64,000 nucleotides of DNA from Flavobacterium sp. HJJ (GTDB lineage Bacteria > Bacteroidota > Bacteroidia > Flavobacteriales > Flavobacteriaceae), in assembly GCF_015351475.1 (NCBI RefSeq), contig NZ_JADKPR010000004.1, positions 124,001 to 188,000 on the forward strand. The letters run 5' to 3'. This document shows positions 26,889 through 36,373 of the stretch, piece by piece (the stretch's first letter is position 1; each line of letters opens with the position of its first letter). A program made the translations under genes and the position numbers. Under the pieces are notes generated by a model that had not been told where the DNA came from, did no database searches, and worked only from the letters and a program-made list of their open reading frames with translations.

Positions 26889-26985
26889 TTTTTGATTTGC
26901 TACTTCAAATTTAAAATAGCTGCAAATTACTTTTGCTAGCAATTTGCAACTATATTTATTAATAACTTTAGAAAAAAAATATCAA

Positions 26986-28887
26986 ATGCAAAGGCATTAT
27001 TTTTTCATCATCATCTATCTGTTTTCTTTCTGTGCCATAGCTCAAAAAGACAGCTTAACCATCCAAAAAATAATGGATGAAGCGTATTCTTTTGAGCAAA
27101 ACCAACCTCAAAAAGCATTGCGATTGTATACCAAAAGTCATCAATTAAGTTTGAAATCCAACTACAGTGATGGAGCTTACAAATCCCTATTATACAGTGG
27201 AATAGTGTACAGTAATATCGGAAAATATGACTCCGCACAATACTATTACAACAAATGCATCAACTATTGTAAAAAAACAAAAATTCTTATAGGAGAAGCA
27301 AAAGGATATGCCAACTTAGCCAATATGCATCAATATAAAGGAGATTATTCTAGGGCTGTCAAAAATTATTTAGCCTCTATTAAAATATTTGAAAAAACAA
27401 AAGATAGCAGTATAATCAGCCAGAGCTATCAAAATCTTTCAGCAATATATACTCAATTCAAAAACAAGGAATTGGAATTTTTTTATTTAAAAAAAGCAGA
27501 GCAATTTGTTCCAAAAACAAATGCAGTGCAATTAGCTTTACTGTATGGAGATATTGGCCTTGGTCATATTAAATATAAAAATTTTGTCGAAAGTTTTGAT
27601 TATTTCAAGAAAGCAGAAACTATTGCCCTCAAAGAACAAAACAATGAATTATGGTTTTATGTCTATCGTAATTTTGGAGAATATTATAGATTAAAGAAAG
27701 ACTACACAAAAGCAATTCCATATTATGAAAAAGCTTTCAAATTAGCTGATTCATCGGTCGATATTATAAGAAAAGCAGATTTGATATACATTGTAAGTGA
27801 TGTATATTTAAAACAAAAAAACTATACTAGAGCATTGGAGTTGGCCAATCAATCCTTAGAACTCTCCAAGAAAATAGGTTCTGGTGAATTAGAATATAAA
27901 TCCTTGAAACGTCTTTCTGATATTCATAATAAACTGCATCAACCCCAAAAAGCTTATAATTATTTAGAAGAGAGTTATATACTTATGGATACTGTTTTCT
28001 CTCAAAACCATGTAAAAGAAACTACTTTACTCCAAACCAAATTTGAAAGTGAAAAAAAAGACAAATCAATTGCAGAACAACAAATAATGCTCAAACAGCA
28101 AGAGTTGGATTTAATCAAAAGTAACAAAGAAAAACAACTGTATTTTATCGCTTTTATAGCATTGGTTGTCATTTCTATTGGTATTTGGTATTTCTTTAAA
28201 CAAAGACAGAACATCAAAAACAAAGAAATACTCGCCTTACAACAACAACAAGAAATCAATACACTCGAAGCCCTGATGGACGGGGAAGAAAAAGAGCGAC
28301 GCCGTATTGCTCAAGAACTTCACGATGGACTCAATGGCGATTTATCTGCAATAAAATACCGATTATCCACATTAGAAGAAGCTGGACTAAGCCCAATAGA
28401 TGCCGATAATTTGAACAAAGTCATTGATATGATTGACGAATCTTGTGCGCAAGTTCGGAATATTTCACATGATTTAATGCCTGCTTCAATTCTGGAATAC
28501 GGACTAATTGAAACCATAAAAGAGTATTGTTTCAAGATTAATAGTTCCAAAAAAATCAAAATTGATTTTCAATATTTTGGCAATTATATCGCTCTCGCCA
28601 AAAAAAATGAGACTGTTATTTATCGTATCATTCAAGAAATGGTAACCAATATGCTCAAGCATTCTAAAGCCACTGAAGCGATGATCCAATTCAATTACAG
28701 AGAAGAGGAACTTTTTATTACCGTTGAAGATAATGGTATTGGTTTTGACAAAAATGCAATTACTGAAGGAATAGGTCATAAAAACATCAAAACCAGAGTT
28801 GCCTTTTTGAATGCACAATTAGACAGTAACAGCTCCGATTCAGGAACTTCCTACACGCTTTCCATCGACTTAAACAAAACGAAATGA
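26986..28887 (+). CDS. TPR-containing NarL-type sensor histidine kinase
   Basis: This 633-residue protein starts at the ATG 26986-26988, which gives a signal peptide (MQRHYFFIIIYLFSFCAIAQ); an in-frame ATG at 26944 is less likely. The periplasmic part, about 20-345, is built of tetratricopeptide repeats. A membrane helix spans 384-404, followed by a short coiled coil. The HisKA_3 dimer domain has phosphoacceptor His446 in AQELHDGLNGDL. The HATPase domain has its N box near MVTNMLKHS and the G1 box DNGIGFD, and ends near the C-terminus. The stop codon overlaps the response-regulator start by four bases, so the two are a cognate pair. It lies about 97 bp after the CDCL gene on the same strand. 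Confidence 0.93.
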   Translation: MQRHYFFIIIYLFSFCAIAQKDSLTIQKIMDEAYSFEQNQPQKALRLYTKSHQLSLKSNYSDGAYKSLLYSGIVYSNIGKYDSAQYYYNKCINYCKKTKILIGEAKGYANLANMHQYKGDYSRAVKNYLASIKIFEKTKDSSIISQSYQNLSAIYTQFKNKELEFFYLKKAEQFVPKTNAVQLALLYGDIGLGHIKYKNFVESFDYFKKAETIALKEQNNELWFYVYRNFGEYYRLKKDYTKAIPYYEKAFKLADSSVDIIRKADLIYIVSDVYLKQKNYTRALELANQSLELSKKIGSGELEYKSLKRLSDIHNKLHQPQKAYNYLEESYILMDTVFSQNHVKETTLLQTKFESEKKDKSIAEQQIMLKQQELDLIKSNKEKQLYFIAFIALVVISIGIWYFFKQRQNIKNKEILALQQQQEINTLEALMDGEEKERRRIAQELHDGLNGDLSAIKYRLSTLEEAGLSPIDADNLNKVIDMIDESCAQVRNISHDLMPASILEYGLIETIKEYCFKINSSKKIKIDFQYFGNYIALAKKNETVIYRIIQEMVTNMLKHSKATEAMIQFNYREEELFITVEDNGIGFDKNAITEGIGHKNIKTRVAFLNAQLDSNSSDSGTSYTLSIDLNKTK

Positions 28888-29513
28888 TCCCAGTAGCCAT
28901 CACAGACGACCACACAATTGTAATCGAAGGCATCAAAACAATGCTGAAATCTAATAAAGAAGTCGAAATTGTACAATCTTTTGAAAACCTAAAAGATACC
29001 TTTGAGCATCTGGATGCTTCAATTGCTGTTTTACTTTTGGATATAAACCTTCCTGATGGAAATGGAATCAATGCCTGCAAAGAGTTATTGAAGAAACATC
29101 CAAATCTAAAAATTATAGCCCTCACAAATTTTGAAGACAGTTTGTTTATCAAACAGATTTTAAAAAATGGTGCTTCTGGTTATTTGCTGAAAAACACTAG
29201 TAAAACAGAAATGATAGAAGCCATTAAAGAAGTAATGGAAGGCAAAAGATACCTCCCTAAGAGAATAAGTGAGATATTATTAAATGATTCGATAGGTTTA
29301 GAAACCTCTAGCTATTTTATCCCAAAACTAACCGCAAGAGAAAAAGAAATTTTAAATCTCATTATCCAAGAATACACGACAGAAGAAATGGCAACAAAAC
29401 TATTCGTAAGTGCTAAAACAGTGGAGTCCCATCGAAGTAATTTGATTCAAAAATTGGGAGTAAAAAACACTGCTGGTCTAGTTCGAGTCGCTTTTGAGAA
29501 AGGCTTGATATAA
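28884..29513 (+). CDS. LuxR/NarL-type response regulator
   Basis: This 209-residue regulator has an N-terminal receiver domain with phosphoacceptor Asp53 in LLLDINLPDG and acidic DD at residues 8-9. A LuxR-type HTH lies at about 145-205 (LTAREKEILNLI, then VSAKTVESHRSNLIQKLGV). It should be phosphorylated by the upstream TPR kinase, with which it overlaps by four bases, and would bind DNA as a dimer. The nearest likely target is the promoter in front of the WKNG/CDCL cluster, by context only. Confidence 0.93.
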   Translation: MIPVAITDDHTIVIEGIKTMLKSNKEVEIVQSFENLKDTFEHLDASIAVLLLDINLPDGNGINACKELLKKHPNLKIIALTNFEDSLFIKQILKNGASGYLLKNTSKTEMIEAIKEVMEGKRYLPKRISEILLNDSIGLETSSYFIPKLTAREKEILNLIIQEYTTEEMATKLFVSAKTVESHRSNLIQKLGVKNTAGLVRVAFEKGLI

Positions 29514-29660
29514 CAAAGTGCCCATTTCTCAGATTTTGCTAAATTAGTGAGTATTGAATTAAGGCGGTTTTCATACTAAAAAATTAGCCACGGATTATAC
29601 AGATATGACAGATTCAGACAGATTATATACATCATTTACTAACTTTTGCAAAGCCTTTTT
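29514..29660. other. Spacer with short degenerate repeats
   Basis: No gene is seen. Around 29590-29625 the sequence GGATTATACAGATATGACAG shows near-repeats of CAGAT(T), the kind of short ACAGATT reiteration commonly scattered in flavobacterial spacers. Confidence 0.35.
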
Positions 29661-30575
29661 TCATCGATCAATGGGACTGTTTGCTATCGCTATCGTATCA
29701 CGATTTAAAAAAACAGAATTCCGTAACATTTTTCCAATCAAAATAAAACAAATAACAAGTAATAATCCTGACTGCAAATATGTTGTTAAATAAAGCTGTT
29801 TTGGATTATAAAACACAAATAGACTAGACGTTAGAATATATAAACAGAAAAAAATCACTTTGAGTATTTGTGGTTTTTTATTCATTTCCATATCTTTTTT
29901 ATCAAATATATTCCATGTCAATAAGACATCCATCATAGGTTGTACTTGATCTTTTTCTAGAATCATTCCTCTTTGCTTAATTCTTCCCGATTCCATAAAA
30001 GAAATAGATAAAATATTTTGAGACATTTTACTATTCACTTTTATGCTGGTAATATTGGCAAAACTAACAACTGGTGATCCCGAGCTAAATAACATAATAT
30101 TTAACGCTGCTGTTAAGAACATGAAAGCGAATGTAGTTCCGTAAATGGCCATTGGAATATTTGATATAGTATAAAAATAAATACCCATCGCAGTAAATAA
30201 AGGAATTGATATTAAAAATACCATTAGTGTTCTAAAAACATAGGTTACCGATTTGCTATAATCCGCTACTAAATTAATATCTGGAGTTTTACTAAAAACC
30301 AATTTGTCTTCAAAAAAATGCACATATTCATGTTTAGTTTTTAAAACAATTTTAGGCACTTCTTTTTCAGATTCAAATTCGATTAATTCATTTGGTGCAA
30401 CACCCAAAACAGAAGCCAATCTTTTAAGTGTTTCAGCTGTTGGGATCGTTTCCCCATTTTCAACCCTCTGAACTGTACGCAATGATAATCCTGCTTTTCT
30501 GGCTAATTCATCCTGCGATAAAGCTTCTCTTTTTCTTAATTCTTTTACTCCTTGTGCTAAATTCTGGTTTTCCAT
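29661..30575 (-). CDS. XRE-type regulator with membrane C-terminal domain
   Basis: This 304-residue protein has a classical XRE helix-turn-helix at residues 9-63 (LSQDELARKAGLSLRTVQRV, then ENGETIPTAETLKRLA). The rest includes about four hydrophobic segments (from about 115 to 160 and 240 to 295) around a soluble stretch, so the protein is anchored in the inner membrane. Such membrane-linked XRE proteins in Bacteroidota are of unknown signal specificity. It is transcribed toward the CDCL two-component genes, but nothing ties it to them. Confidence 0.85.
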   Translation of the reverse strand: MENQNLAQGVKELRKREALSQDELARKAGLSLRTVQRVENGETIPTAETLKRLASVLGVAPNELIEFESEKEVPKIVLKTKHEYVHFFEDKLVFSKTPDINLVADYSKSVTYVFRTLMVFLISIPLFTAMGIYFYTISNIPMAIYGTTFAFMFLTAALNIMLFSSGSPVVSFANITSIKVNSKMSQNILSISFMESGRIKQRGMILEKDQVQPMMDVLLTWNIFDKKDMEMNKKPQILKVIFFCLYILTSSLFVFYNPKQLYLTTYLQSGLLLVICFILIGKMLRNSVFLNRDTIAIANSPIDR

Positions 30576-30700
30576 AAATCAATTAATAATCCTCCAAAAT
30601 TAATTCAAATCTGTTGTAATTAATGAAATCTGATTATGTCATCTTTACGTCATTTTCCTTATTTTGAGAAAAAAAGATTCTATAAAGATTTTCAAACAAA

Positions 30701-30728
30701 AAAACGTCCCAATTTCTGGGGACGTTTT
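30701..30728 (-). terminator. Intrinsic terminator after sdhB
   Basis: AAAACGTCCC (30701-30710) pairs with GGGACGTTTT (30718-30727, in 30717-30728). On the minus strand it is followed by seven T residues (30697-30703). It lies about 36 bp beyond the sdhB stop. Confidence 0.82.
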
Positions 30729-30763
30729 AGATTCTTACTTCATCAGAATGACAAAGCAGATTA

Positions 30764-31525
30764 TTATTTCAAACTTGCAGAAAGATATTCTCTGTTCATA
30801 CGGGCGATATTTTCCAAAGAAATTCCTTTTGGACATTCAACCTCACAAGCTCCAGTGTTTGTACAGTTACCAAAACCTTCTTCATCCATCTGGCGTACCA
30901 TGTTTAAAACACGGGCTGTTGCTTCTACTCTACCTTGTGGTAACAAAGCATATTGAGAAACTTTTGCACCAACGAATAACATTGCAGAACCATTTTTACA
31001 AGTAGCCACACAAGCACCACAACCGATACAAGCTGCTGCTTCAAAAGCTTTATCAGCATCATCTTTAGGAACTGGAGTTGCATTTGCATCAATAGTATTT
31101 CCAGAAGTATTTACAGAAACGAAACCTCCCGCTTGCTGGATTCTGTCGAAAGATGTTCTGTCAACAATTAAATCTTTAATTACTGGAAATGCTGCTGAAC
31201 GCCAAGGCTCTATAACGATTGTATCACCGTCGTTGAACATTCTCATGTGTAACTGGCAAGTAGTAATTCCTGTATCTGGTCCGTGCGCACGTCCGTTGAT
31301 GTACAAAGAACACATTCCGCAGATTCCCTCACGGCAATCGTGGTCAAATGCTACTGGTTCTTTTCTTTCGTTTACTAACTGCTCATTTAATTGATCTAAC
31401 ATTTCCAAAAACGAACTTGCCGTAGAAACATCATTCAATTTATATGATTCCATTTTTCCTTTCTCTTTGGAGTTCTTTTGACGCCAAATCTGAAGGGTTA
31501 TATTTATATTTTTTGCTGCGCTCAT
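30764..31525 (-). CDS. sdhB: Succinate dehydrogenase/fumarate reductase iron-sulfur subunit
   Basis: This 253-residue SdhB carries electrons from the flavoprotein to the membrane anchor in TCA-cycle complex II. The [2Fe-2S] ligands are in [15 protein letters not shown]. The [4Fe-4S] and [3Fe-4S] ligands are in [14 protein letters not shown] and [15 protein letters not shown]. All cysteines are present. It starts seven bases after sdhA and ends the sdhCAB operon, with a terminator 36 bp beyond. Confidence 0.97.
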   Translation of the reverse strand: MSAAKNINITLQIWRQKNSKEKGKMESYKLNDVSTASSFLEMLDQLNEQLVNERKEPVAFDHDCREGICGMCSLYINGRAHGPDTGITTCQLHMRMFNDGDTIVIEPWRSAAFPVIKDLIVDRTSFDRIQQAGGFVSVNTSGNTIDANATPVPKDDADKAFEAAACIGCGACVATCKNGSAMLFVGAKVSQYALLPQGRVEATARVLNMVRQMDEEGFGNCTNTGACEVECPKGISLENIARMNREYLSASLK

Positions 31526-31532
31526 GATCCTA

Positions 31533-33542
31533 TTATTTGTAATTTCTAGCTGCGATTTTGATAAACTCGTAATTCAATTCTTCTTTGTGAAGTTCTTCAT
31601 TTTTGATGTCGTAGCCTTTGTATTCCCAAGCTCCCACAAATTTGAAATTTTCGTCATCACGAAGCGTTTCTCCTTCAGCATCCTGATATTCTTCACGGAA
31701 GTGTCCTCCGCAAGATTCTTTACGCTGTAAAGCATCCATAGCCATTAATTGTCCCAATTCTATAAAATCGGCAACACGAAGTGCTTTTTCCAATTCTGGG
31801 TTCAATTCATCAGAGCTTCCTGGAACGTAAACTTCTTTGAAGAATTCTTCTTTCAAAGCTGCAATTTCTTCAATAGCTTCTGTTAAACCTTTTTCATTAC
31901 GGCCCATTCCAACTTTATTCCACATAATGTTTCCTAAACGTTTGTGGAAATGATCCACTGATTTAGTTCCATTATTGGCCAAGAATTTATTGATTTGATC
32001 TTTTACATTTTTCTCTGCTTCCACGAATTCTGGTAAATCTGTAGAGATTTTTCCAGTACGGATATCGTCAGCTAAATAATCAGAAACAGTATAAGGCAAT
32101 ACGAAATATCCATCAGCCAATCCCTGCATTAAAGCCGAAGCTCCCAAACGGTTAGCTCCGTGATCAGAGAAGTTAGCCTCTCCTGCAACGAAACAGCCTG
32201 GAATAGTTGATTGTAAGTTATAATCAACCCAAACACCACCCATTGTGTAGTGAACGGCTGGATAAATTTTCATTGGAGTTTCATAAGGATTCTCATCGGT
32301 GATTTTTTGGTACATAGTAAACAAGTTACCATATTTTTCCTCCAACCATTTTTTTCCTAAAGTAAGAATCTCTTCTTGAGTAGGATTGTGATTTCCTTTA
32401 GCGTAAGCTGTTTGTCTTCCTTTAGATTGAACCTCTGTAGCAAAATCCAAGTAAACCCCTTCGTTAGTATCGTTAGCTTCGATTCCGCGGCCTTCATCAC
32501 AAACTTCTTTTCCTGCTCTTGAAGCAACGTCACGAGGAACTAAGTTTCCAAATGCCGGATATTTTCTTTCTAAATAATAATCTCTATCTTCTTCGGCAAT
32601 CTGTGTTGGCTTCAATTTACCCGCACGAATCGCTTCTGCATCTTCTTTTTTCTTTGGAACCCAAATACGTCCAGAGTTTCTTAACGACTCAGACATCAGA
32701 GTTAATTTAGATTGGTTCGTTCCGTGAACTGGAATACAAGTTGGGTGAATCTGTACATAACATGGGTTTGCGAACAAAGCTCCTTGTTTGTGGATTTTCC
32801 ATCCTGCAGTTACATTCGATCCCATTGCATTTGTAGAAAGGAAATAAACGTTTCCGTATCCACCAGTTGCAATAATTACAGCATGAGCAGAATGTCTTTC
32901 GATTTCTCCAGTAATCAAGTTACGGGCAATGATTCCGCGGGCTTTTCCATTCACTTTTACCAATTCCAGCATTTCGTGGCGGTTGTACATATCGACTTTT
33001 CCTAAACCGATCTGTCTTGATAAAGAAGAATAAGCTCCTAATAATAACTGTTGTCCAGTTTGTCCTGCAGCATAAAAAGTACGCTGTACCTGCGTACCTC
33101 CAAAAGAACGGTTGTCTAACATTCCGCCGTAATCACGGGCAAAAGGAACTCCCTGAGCCACACACTGGTCGATGATGTTTCCAGAAACTTCAGCTAAACG
33201 GTGAACGTTTGCTTCACGTGCTCTGTAATCCCCTCCTTTAATTGTATCGTAAAACAAACGGAAAGTACTGTCTCCATCATTTTGGTAATTTTTTGCAGCA
33301 TTGATACCTCCTTGTGCAGCGATTGAGTGCGCACGACGTGGAGAATCCTGATAGCAGAATGCTTTTACATTATAACCCATTTCGGCAAAAGATGCTGCTG
33401 CAGAAGCTCCAGCCAATCCAGTTCCTACTACGATAATATCTATTTTTGGTCGGTTATTTGGAGCAACTAACCTTAAATGGTCTTTATAATCAGTCCATTT
33501 TTGTGAAATGTGACCTTCTGGTATTTTAGAATCTAACTTCAT
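31533..33542 (-). CDS. sdhA: Succinate dehydrogenase/fumarate reductase flavoprotein
   Basis: This 669-residue FAD-containing subunit oxidises succinate to fumarate. The Rossmann motif is [14 protein letters not shown] near residues 38-51, and the covalent-FAD histidine lies in [16 protein letters not shown]. Further active-site segments are [14 protein letters not shown] and [12 protein letters not shown]. The length is typical of the Bacteroidota-type enzyme, longer than E. coli SdhA (588). It is the middle gene of sdhCAB. Confidence 0.97.
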   Translation of the reverse strand: MKLDSKIPEGHISQKWTDYKDHLRLVAPNNRPKIDIIVVGTGLAGASAAASFAEMGYNVKAFCYQDSPRRAHSIAAQGGINAAKNYQNDGDSTFRLFYDTIKGGDYRAREANVHRLAEVSGNIIDQCVAQGVPFARDYGGMLDNRSFGGTQVQRTFYAAGQTGQQLLLGAYSSLSRQIGLGKVDMYNRHEMLELVKVNGKARGIIARNLITGEIERHSAHAVIIATGGYGNVYFLSTNAMGSNVTAGWKIHKQGALFANPCYVQIHPTCIPVHGTNQSKLTLMSESLRNSGRIWVPKKKEDAEAIRAGKLKPTQIAEEDRDYYLERKYPAFGNLVPRDVASRAGKEVCDEGRGIEANDTNEGVYLDFATEVQSKGRQTAYAKGNHNPTQEEILTLGKKWLEEKYGNLFTMYQKITDENPYETPMKIYPAVHYTMGGVWVDYNLQSTIPGCFVAGEANFSDHGANRLGASALMQGLADGYFVLPYTVSDYLADDIRTGKISTDLPEFVEAEKNVKDQINKFLANNGTKSVDHFHKRLGNIMWNKVGMGRNEKGLTEAIEEIAALKEEFFKEVYVPGSSDELNPELEKALRVADFIELGQLMAMDALQRKESCGGHFREEYQDAEGETLRDDENFKFVGAWEYKGYDIKNEELHKEELNYEFIKIAARNYK

Positions 33543-33554
33543 TATAGATTGATA

Positions 33555-34223
33555 TTAATTATTTATAAAATGATGAAATAATGCAATGAAAATAAATCCA
33601 AAAGGAACTATGATTGCAAATGCATAACAGATTTTATGCAATGACTTCCCAATTTTATTATCGAATCCTACAGATTGTAATGAGGAAGTGAAACCATGCC
33701 AAAGGTGTAACGCTAATAAAACAAAAGCAACAACATACAATCCTGTACGAACCGGGCTTTCAAATTTAGCAACTAATTCATGGTAATATCTTGTTTCATC
33801 AATTGAATTGACTTCAACATATTTATAAAGCATTTCATGAAACCAGAAATCGTACATGTGCAATCCTAAAAATGCCAAGACAACCAATCCAGAGATAATC
33901 ATGTTTCTAGATGCCCATGAAGCATTTGCAGCACCATCATACTTAACGTAAGCAACTGGTCTTGCTTTTCTGTTTTTCAATTCCAGGACGAATCCCATAA
34001 CGAAGTGAAAAACTACTCCCGCAACCAGAACAGGCTGCATAACAAATTGAATTAACGGGTTGTAACCCATGAAATGTGACATCGCATTGAATGAACTCTC
34101 ACTAAAAACAGATACGAAATTAATGAAGAAATGAAGCGATAGAAACGAAATCAGAAAAAGTCCTGAAAGCGCCATAGCCACTTTTTTAGCTATTGACGAC
34201 TTCAATATTGCAGATTTTGCCAT
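33555..34223 (-). CDS. sdhC: Succinate dehydrogenase cytochrome b subunit
   Basis: This roughly 222-residue membrane anchor has five predicted helices and conserved histidines (LSLHFFINF, HFVMGFVLE, LGLHMYDFWFH, LHLWHGF) that would bind two b-type haems, as in type B quinone reductases. The start at 34221-34223 (MAKSAILKSSIAKKVAM) fits the family. The in-frame ATG at 34262 adds a 13-residue leader and is less likely. It heads the sdhCAB operon. Confidence 0.93.
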   Translation of the reverse strand: MAKSAILKSSIAKKVAMALSGLFLISFLSLHFFINFVSVFSESSFNAMSHFMGYNPLIQFVMQPVLVAGVVFHFVMGFVLELKNRKARPVAYVKYDGAANASWASRNMIISGLVVLAFLGLHMYDFWFHEMLYKYVEVNSIDETRYYHELVAKFESPVRTGLYVVAFVLLALHLWHGFTSSLQSVGFDNKIGKSLHKICYAFAIIVPFGFIFIALFHHFINN

Positions 34224-34333
34224 AATGTTATAAATATTATATTTTTTTAAAAAGTCGAACAAATTTAGGGTAATTAGGAAAGAATAACAACCAAATATGC
34301 AATTTTACTTCGCAATTTATAATCATTTTAAAG

Positions 34334-34373
34334 TACGTAAAAAATACGTAATAAATACTTATAAAAATACGTA
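34334..34373. promoter_or_regulatory. Phased TACGTA palindrome array
   Basis: TACGTA occurs at 34334-34339, 34345-34350 and 34368-34373, with the variant TACTTA at 34356-34361. The start-to-start steps are 11, 11 and 12 bp, close to one DNA turn, as in a multi-site protein-binding region. Confidence 0.4.
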
Positions 34374-34396
34374 GTTTTGATATTTTTATAACAAAT

Positions 34397-34410
34397 TGTA
34401 ATCGATTACA
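34397..34410. promoter_or_regulatory. Perfect 14-bp palindrome TGTAATCGATTACA
   Basis: This uninterrupted palindrome centred on CG has the form of a dimeric repressor operator (LacI/GntR-like). It is about 174 bp before sdhC and 245 bp before HMG-CoA synthase, so either gene could be its target. Confidence 0.45.
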
Positions 34411-34654
34411 TATCTAAAAAAATATTGTTTCTGAAATTAAATGACAAAAATCAGCTGTCACATAAAAATTAAATACTAAAATCATACTCCGAATTATATT
34501 TGACGAAGAAAAGGCTTAAAAACTGACAATCCTATAATACAAAACAGTATTTACAGCTTATTCACTAAAAATTGTAAAACACATATTTTATAGCCTCTAA
34601 AAAATTGTATTTCCCCAAAAGCAATTTTAACTTTACCGCTTTTAAATTTTACAC

Positions 34655-36016
34655 ATGAAAACTGGAATTGACGCTATTGCATTTGATGTTGCCAAATTGC
34701 ATTTACCTATAAAAACATTAGCCACAGCTAGAAATATAGAACCTGAAAAACTCGAGAAAGGCTTAGGGTTATTGAAGATGACATTGCCTGATACGCATCA
34801 GGACACTGTGGTTTTTGGTGCCAATGCTTTGACCAAACTAATTCTGGATAATAACATCAAGCTAGACGAAATTGCCCGGATATATGTCGGAACCGAAAGC
34901 GGCATTGACAGTTCAAAACCAATAGGCTCCTACTTAATTTCACTGATAGAGCAGAAGTTTGGAGAAAATACTTTGTCTGAATGTGATGTTGTCGATTTTA
35001 CTTTCGCCTGCATTGGCGGTGTTGACGCCATGCAGAACTGTCTTGATTTTGTTCATCTCAATCCGACCAAAAAAGCAATTGTTGTTACAACAGACTTTGC
35101 CAAATACGATTTAAATTCTACTGGAGAATACACACAAGGTGCTGGCGCAGCTGCTATGCTGATTTCTTCAAATCCGAGAATTATCACTTTTGAAAATCAC
35201 TGGGGAGTAAGCACGAAAGGTGTTTTTGATTTTTTTAAACCGTACAGAACTATTTCGAAAAAGGAAATTACAGGAAATACAAACAACGAATCTTGGTTTG
35301 ATAATCTGGAAAGCGAAATCGAAATCCACAAGGATCAGCCCGTTTTTGACGGCCAATATTCGAACCAATGCTATATGGACCGTACCAGAGAAGCTTACTT
35401 CTCTTTCAAGAAATTAAAAAATACTACTGATACTGTTTATAATTCCTGGAAAAGTATTGTGATGCATTTGCCATATGCTTTTCAAGGACGCAGAATGTTA
35501 TCTGAAATTTATGCTCTCGATGCAGCAGCGCCAATTTTATCTGGTAATGAAAATGCTTCTGAATACCAAAATAAACTGAAGGAAATCAGTAAATCGGATG
35601 ATTACAAAACTTTTGTTTCAGAGAAATTACAGCCTGCGGAACTGGCTTCTTCATTAATTGGAAACCTTTATACTGGTTCTATTTTCATGGGACTGCTTTC
35701 TACTCTGGCTCATTTTTATGATACCAAAAAAGAAATAACAGATGAAAAATTCGGTTTTCTGGCTTACGGAAGCGGTTCCAAATCGAAAGTTTTTGAAGGA
35801 ACTATTCAGTCTGAGTGGAAATCGGCCTTAACGAATGTCAACCTTTTTGAAACGCTGGAAAAAAGTTTTGAAATTGATTTTGAAACTTATGAAAAATTAC
35901 ACAAAAAAGAACAAAAGCAAAGTATTCAAACTCCAAAAAACGAATGGATTCTTGACCGAATAGAAAGCGAAATTCCAAATTTAATTGGAGCTCGTTATTA
36001 CAAATGGATTGATTAA
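34655..36016 (+). CDS. Hydroxymethylglutaryl-CoA synthase family protein
   Basis: This 453-residue enzyme condenses acetyl-CoA with acetoacetyl-CoA to HMG-CoA, the first committed step of the mevalonate route used by flavobacteria. The acyl-carrying cysteine is in DFTFACIGGVDAMQN, and the catalytic histidine is in VMHLPYAFQGRRM. Another conserved segment is SSLIGNLYTGSIFMGLLS. The thiolase-like fold is complete. It is a single gene with a strong terminator 22 bp after its stop. Confidence 0.9.
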   Translation: MKTGIDAIAFDVAKLHLPIKTLATARNIEPEKLEKGLGLLKMTLPDTHQDTVVFGANALTKLILDNNIKLDEIARIYVGTESGIDSSKPIGSYLISLIEQKFGENTLSECDVVDFTFACIGGVDAMQNCLDFVHLNPTKKAIVVTTDFAKYDLNSTGEYTQGAGAAAMLISSNPRIITFENHWGVSTKGVFDFFKPYRTISKKEITGNTNNESWFDNLESEIEIHKDQPVFDGQYSNQCYMDRTREAYFSFKKLKNTTDTVYNSWKSIVMHLPYAFQGRRMLSEIYALDAAAPILSGNENASEYQNKLKEISKSDDYKTFVSEKLQPAELASSLIGNLYTGSIFMGLLSTLAHFYDTKKEITDEKFGFLAYGSGSKSKVFEGTIQSEWKSALTNVNLFETLEKSFEIDFETYEKLHKKEQKQSIQTPKNEWILDRIESEIPNLIGARYYKWID

Positions 36017-36037
36017 TTTTTTTATCTTTAAAAAAAC

Positions 36038-36080
36038 AAAATGCCACAATGGAATTATTCTTTTGTGGCATTTTATTTTT
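36038..36080 (+). terminator. Intrinsic terminator after HMG-CoA synthase
   Basis: AAAATGCCACAA (36038-36049) pairs perfectly with TTGTGGCATTTT (36063-36074), and T-rich sequence follows to 36081. It would work on both strands. Confidence 0.88.
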
Positions 36081-36082
36081 TG

Positions 36083-36115
36083 AGATCTAACAAGTTTTAA
36101 GAACCTGTTAGGTCT
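36083..36115. repeat. Palindromic intergenic repeat (AGATCTAACA type)
   Basis: AGATCTAACA (36083-36092) and TGTTAGGTCT (36106-36115) are inverted with one G-U mismatch and a 13-base loop. Related GACCTAACAGG...CCTGTTAGGTC elements are, as far as I recall, dispersed in flavobacterial genomes. Confidence 0.45.
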
Positions 36116-36159
36116 TACGTCTTGTTTAACGTTTTTCTAATGACAGCAAAAAAGCAAAA

Positions 36160-36235
36160 TTTCCTCGATTGTAGTAGAAATCATTATGTGCCGGGGTTCG
36201 GCACGGAAAGCGGGACCAATACCTGCTAAAAATGC
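36160..36235 (+). ncRNA. Possible divergent flavo-1-like element, copy 3
   Basis: CTCGATTGTAGTAGAAATC aligns with the CCCGATAGAAGTGGAAATC block of copy 2. It is followed by a clear hairpin, GTGCCG (36188-36193) with CGGCAC (36199-36204), and then GGAAAGCGGGACC and CCTGCT. The order of blocks is the same but the conservation is weaker than in copies 1 and 2. Confidence 0.35.
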
Positions 36236-36340
36236 CTAATCTTTCTGCTTCAAAAAAAATAATCGGGATCAAAATTATAAACAATAACGTTATAATGCAG
36301 CTAGTAATTGTTAGCTACGGATTTAAACAAATTCATTTAG

Positions 36341-36348
36341 TACCTTTG
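36341..36348 (+). promoter_or_regulatory. Minus-7 box of the MFS gene
   Basis: TACCTTTG matches TAnnTTTG exactly and lies 26 bp before the TTG start at 36374 and about 122 bp before the first ATG at 36470. Confidence 0.5.
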
Positions 36349-36373
36349 TATTTCATTTTAAAGAGCGACGACT

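Larger units (their letters stand above)
34263..34654. other. Intergenic region between divergent sdhC and HMG-CoA synthase
   Basis: This 392-bp AT-rich region holds the promoters for both genes. No gene is seen. It contains a phased set of TACGTA palindromes and a perfect 14-bp palindrome, listed separately. Confidence 0.6.
36017..36373. other. Intergenic region with terminator, palindromic repeat and RNA-like element
   Basis: This 357-bp region holds no gene. It contains the HMG-CoA synthase terminator (36038-36080), a palindromic repeat (36083-36115), a divergent flavo-1-like element (about 36160-36235) and the MFS promoter (36341-36348). Confidence 0.55.
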
